Below, piece after piece: positions 40,440-41,789 of a DNA stretch of 41,789 nucleotides; positions within the stretch are counted from its first letter, which is position 1, and each line of letters begins with the position of its first letter. The stretch covers positions 1 through 41,789 of the forward strand of contig NZ_JAEUYX010000012.1 in assembly GCF_016798225.1 (NCBI RefSeq), in the 5' to 3' direction. The DNA comes from Anaerococcus sp. mt242 (lineage in GTDB: Bacteria; Bacillota; Clostridia; Tissierellales; Peptoniphilaceae). The notes under the pieces were generated by a model. It saw nothing but the letters and a program-made list of their open reading frames with translations. It searched no databases and was not told where the DNA came from. The position numbers were made by a program, and so were the translations under genes.

Positions 40440-40643
40440 GTGAAAGCAAGTGACCATATAACAACAGTTGCAGAGGCTAGTAAGCTTTTAAACTGGGATG
40501 AAAAAATAATACGTGATTGTCTCAGGGCTGGGGTTTTAACTTTTGGCACTGCTATAAAAGGTACTGGAGATAATCACAAATATTACATTGATAAAAAGAC
40601 TTTGTACAAGTGTGCAAATGGGGAAAAAGAATTATTTAAGTAA
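40440..40643 (+). CDS. small MerR/excisionase-like HTH protein
   Basis: The 67-residue protein resembles the excisionase/MerR-type winged helix: TTVAEASKLLNWDEKIIRDCLRAGVL (helix-turn-helix), then HKYYIDKKTLYKC (wing). It starts at GTG 40440; AAGGAGG is 12 bases upstream, a long spacing, and no earlier in-frame start exists. A role in excision or regulation is inferred. Confidence 0.6.
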   Translation: MKASDHITTVAEASKLLNWDEKIIRDCLRAGVLTFGTAIKGTGDNHKYYIDKKTLYKCANGEKELFK

Positions 40644-40656
40644 AGGGAGATTAAAA

Positions 40657-40833
40657 ATGACAGTAAAAAAATTAACATTTCAAGATATTTTTAAACCGAA
40701 CTACGATAAAAAAATCAACAGAAAAGCGGAAAGAAGAGATCAAAAAAGGGTCTACAAGGATATGCAAAGAGATTACAGAAAAAGAAACTGGGAGCGTATC
40801 AGAAAGGCTAGTTTAGAGGAATTTGGAGAATAA
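40657..40833 (+). CDS. small basic prophage protein
   Basis: The 58 residues start at ATG 40657 with AAAGGGAG before it; the frame runs further upstream but has no site there. It is strongly basic, with KKINRKAERRDQKR and DYRKRNWERIRK helices, so nucleic-acid binding is likely. No family is recognised. Confidence 0.6.
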   Translation: MTVKKLTFQDIFKPNYDKKINRKAERRDQKRVYKDMQRDYRKRNWERIRKASLEEFGE

Positions 40834-40839
40834 AAAGAA

Positions 40840-40918
40840 AGCCCAATAGACGGCAATCTATGGGCTTGGCAAAAAAGACTTATGTGGATATTATACCACA
40901 ATTTGAAAGGAAGAAGAA
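40840..40918 (+). promoter_or_regulatory. hairpin followed by leader of the next gene
   Basis: AGCCCAATAGA pairs with TCTATGGGCT (one bulged base) at 40840-40866. No T-run follows, so it is more an RNA-processing or attenuator stem than a terminator. GTGGATATTATACCAC at 40883-40898 is a second palindrome before the next ribosome site. Confidence 0.45.
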
Positions 40919-41110
40919 ATGAATTGTCATGACTGGGAAGAGTATAGACGCTGTTTGATGGCCACTAAAGAAGATAGATTATTTTCCTTAAGAAAGTGGC
41001 TAGAAACTAAACCTAATGAAAAAGAAAGAGATACAAAGATTTTATATATAGATTTGGAAATTGAGCGTAGGGAAAAGTTAAGGAGATATTATGAAAATCA
41101 CATTTACTAA
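40919..41110 (+). CDS. small uncharacterised prophage protein
   Basis: The 63-residue charged helical protein is preceded by GAAAGG. It contains SLRKWLETKPNEKERDTKIL and a terminal ERREKLRRYYENH. No family is recognised. It overlaps the next gene by 20 bases. Confidence 0.6.
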   Translation: MNCHDWEEYRRCLMATKEDRLFSLRKWLETKPNEKERDTKILYIDLEIERREKLRRYYENHIY

Positions 41111-41360
41111 GTGCATATATCAAGACTACGAAGTGGATGTGTCTTTGCAGGAGTTTCAAGAGCGATTTAACGATAGCAAGGAGGAGGCAATCCTTGAGTA
41201 TATGTTTAAGGCTACAAAGGTACGCGAGGATGTAGAGCTTGAGGATATGGAGATTGGTAGTCTTGATTATGAGGATGAAGAATACCAAAAAGAACAGGAT
41301 AGGTTGTGGGCAATTGATGAAAGAGATCAAAACTCTGACTATCTAGGGAGTCTTATATGA
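41091..41360 (+). CDS. acidic uncharacterised prophage protein
   Basis: The 89-residue protein has AAGGAG six bases before the ATG. Its C-terminal half is very acidic (EDVELEDMEIGSLDYEDEEY). Its stop overlaps the YqaJ start by ATGA, so the two may work together; acidic small proteins near phage recombinases are often regulators or decoys, but this is inference. Confidence 0.6.
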   Translation: MKITFTKCIYQDYEVDVSLQEFQERFNDSKEEAILEYMFKATKVREDVELEDMEIGSLDYEDEEYQKEQDRLWAIDERDQNSDYLGSLI

Positions 41361-41789
41361 CTAATACTATTGTCAATGTAAAAGACCTAAGCCGTGAGGA
41401 GTGGTTGGAGTATAGGCAGCTAGGTATTGGTGGATCTGATGCTGCAGCTGCTTGTGGATTGAGCAAGTGGAAGAGTCCTGCCCAGCTATACCTTGATAAG
41501 ACTACACCTGTTGAAACAACTGATAGTGAGAGCGAACACTTAAGGCAAGGTCGTGACTTTGAGGACTATGTGGCCCAAAGATTTACTGAGGCTACTGGTA
41601 AAAAAGTTAGGCGTGATAACTACATGATGAGCGATGAAAAATATCCGTTTCTTATAGCTGATATTGACCGTCGTGTTGTTGGTGAAGATGCAATCCTTGA
41701 GTGTAAGACTGCTAGTCCTTATGTAAAGGATAAATGGGCGGATGGGCAAATCCCTATTGAGTATGAACTGCAGTGTTTGCATTATATGA
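41357..41789 (+). CDS. YqaJ-type viral recombinase/exonuclease, N-terminal part (cut by window end)
   Basis: An open frame of 144 codons runs to the window edge without a stop. It shows SREEWLEYRQLGIGGSDAAA (start of the YqaJ/lambda-exonuclease fold), LRQGRDFEDYVAQRF with a conserved Glu, and LIADIDRRVV followed by AILECKTAS. These supply the Asp and the Glu-x-Lys of the PD-(D/E)xK nuclease. It would degrade one strand of duplex ends for single-strand annealing, usually with a RecT or Erf partner expected downstream. Confidence 0.9.
   Translation, partial: MTNTIVNVKDLSREEWLEYRQLGIGGSDAAAACGLSKWKSPAQLYLDKTTPVETTDSESEHLRQGRDFEDYVAQRFTEATGKKVRRDNYMMSDEKYPFLIADIDRRVVGEDAILECKTASPYVKDKWADGQIPIEYELQCLHYM

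Noticed and set aside
41540-41782. 80-codon minus-strand frame at the window end
   Set aside because: It is antisense to the YqaJ recombinase frame, whose catalytic motifs are clear.

Overview
The window is AT-rich, densely packed DNA from a low-GC Gram-positive anaerobe. Gene content and order (ylxM-ffh-rpsP-khpA-rimM-trmD-rplS; rbgA-rnhB-yraN-dprA-topA; HtrA; DacF-type carboxypeptidase) suit the Tissierellia/Peptoniphilaceae, for example an Anaerococcus relative. There is no rRNA here, so this placement is inference.

Layout. 1-300: two tRNAs (Gly, cut by the window edge, and Arg-ACG). 0.4-5.4 kb: isochorismatase-family hydrolase, dynamin/Era-like GTPase, HtrA protease, thiaminase II (TenA, minus strand), and a methyltransferase controlled by a TPP riboswitch with its own terminator. 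5.5-9.3 kb: the SRP/ribosome operon from ylxM to rplS. 9.3-23.2 kb: a large foreign or rearranged insertion between rplS and rbgA, which are usually neighbours in Firmicutes. It holds a 179-nt hairpin-bounded element, a frameshifted ParB-like pseudogene, a broken duplicate of the rbgA 5' end, an IS3 remnant, two decayed IS200/IS605 copies in inverted orientation, and between those copies a complete thiazole/oxazole-modified microcin (streptolysin S-like) cluster. An aminotransferase and an HprK/PEPCK-like kinase follow. 23.2-28.1 kb: rbgA-rnhB-yraN-dprA-topA. 28.2-32.3 kb: two GntR/ABC-transporter operons on the minus strand. 32.4-35.6 kb: mscL, a Nudix hydrolase, a divergent ANT(6)-like protein and a D,D-carboxypeptidase. 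35.6-41.8 kb: a palindrome-rich spacer, tRNA-Arg(CCT), and the left end of a prophage (integrase, CI-like repressor with a lipoprotein, Cro-like and antirepressor genes, start of a YqaJ recombinase) that runs off the window.

The main discovery is the cluster at 12.2-19.05 kb. Its last gene, too short for routine gene calling, encodes a 37-residue peptide with a Ser-Pro-Gly-Gly junction followed by a 15-residue core of six Cys, one Ser and three Trp. Upstream lie a SagC-like leader-binding protein, two nitroreductase-fold proteins (one SagB-type), a CPBP protease, an ABC exporter and a SagD-like YcaO. Together they would cyclise Cys/Ser residues to azolines, oxidise these to azoles, remove the leader and export a short Trp-rich cytolysin or bacteriocin. 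This is inferred from gene families and context; no product has been observed.
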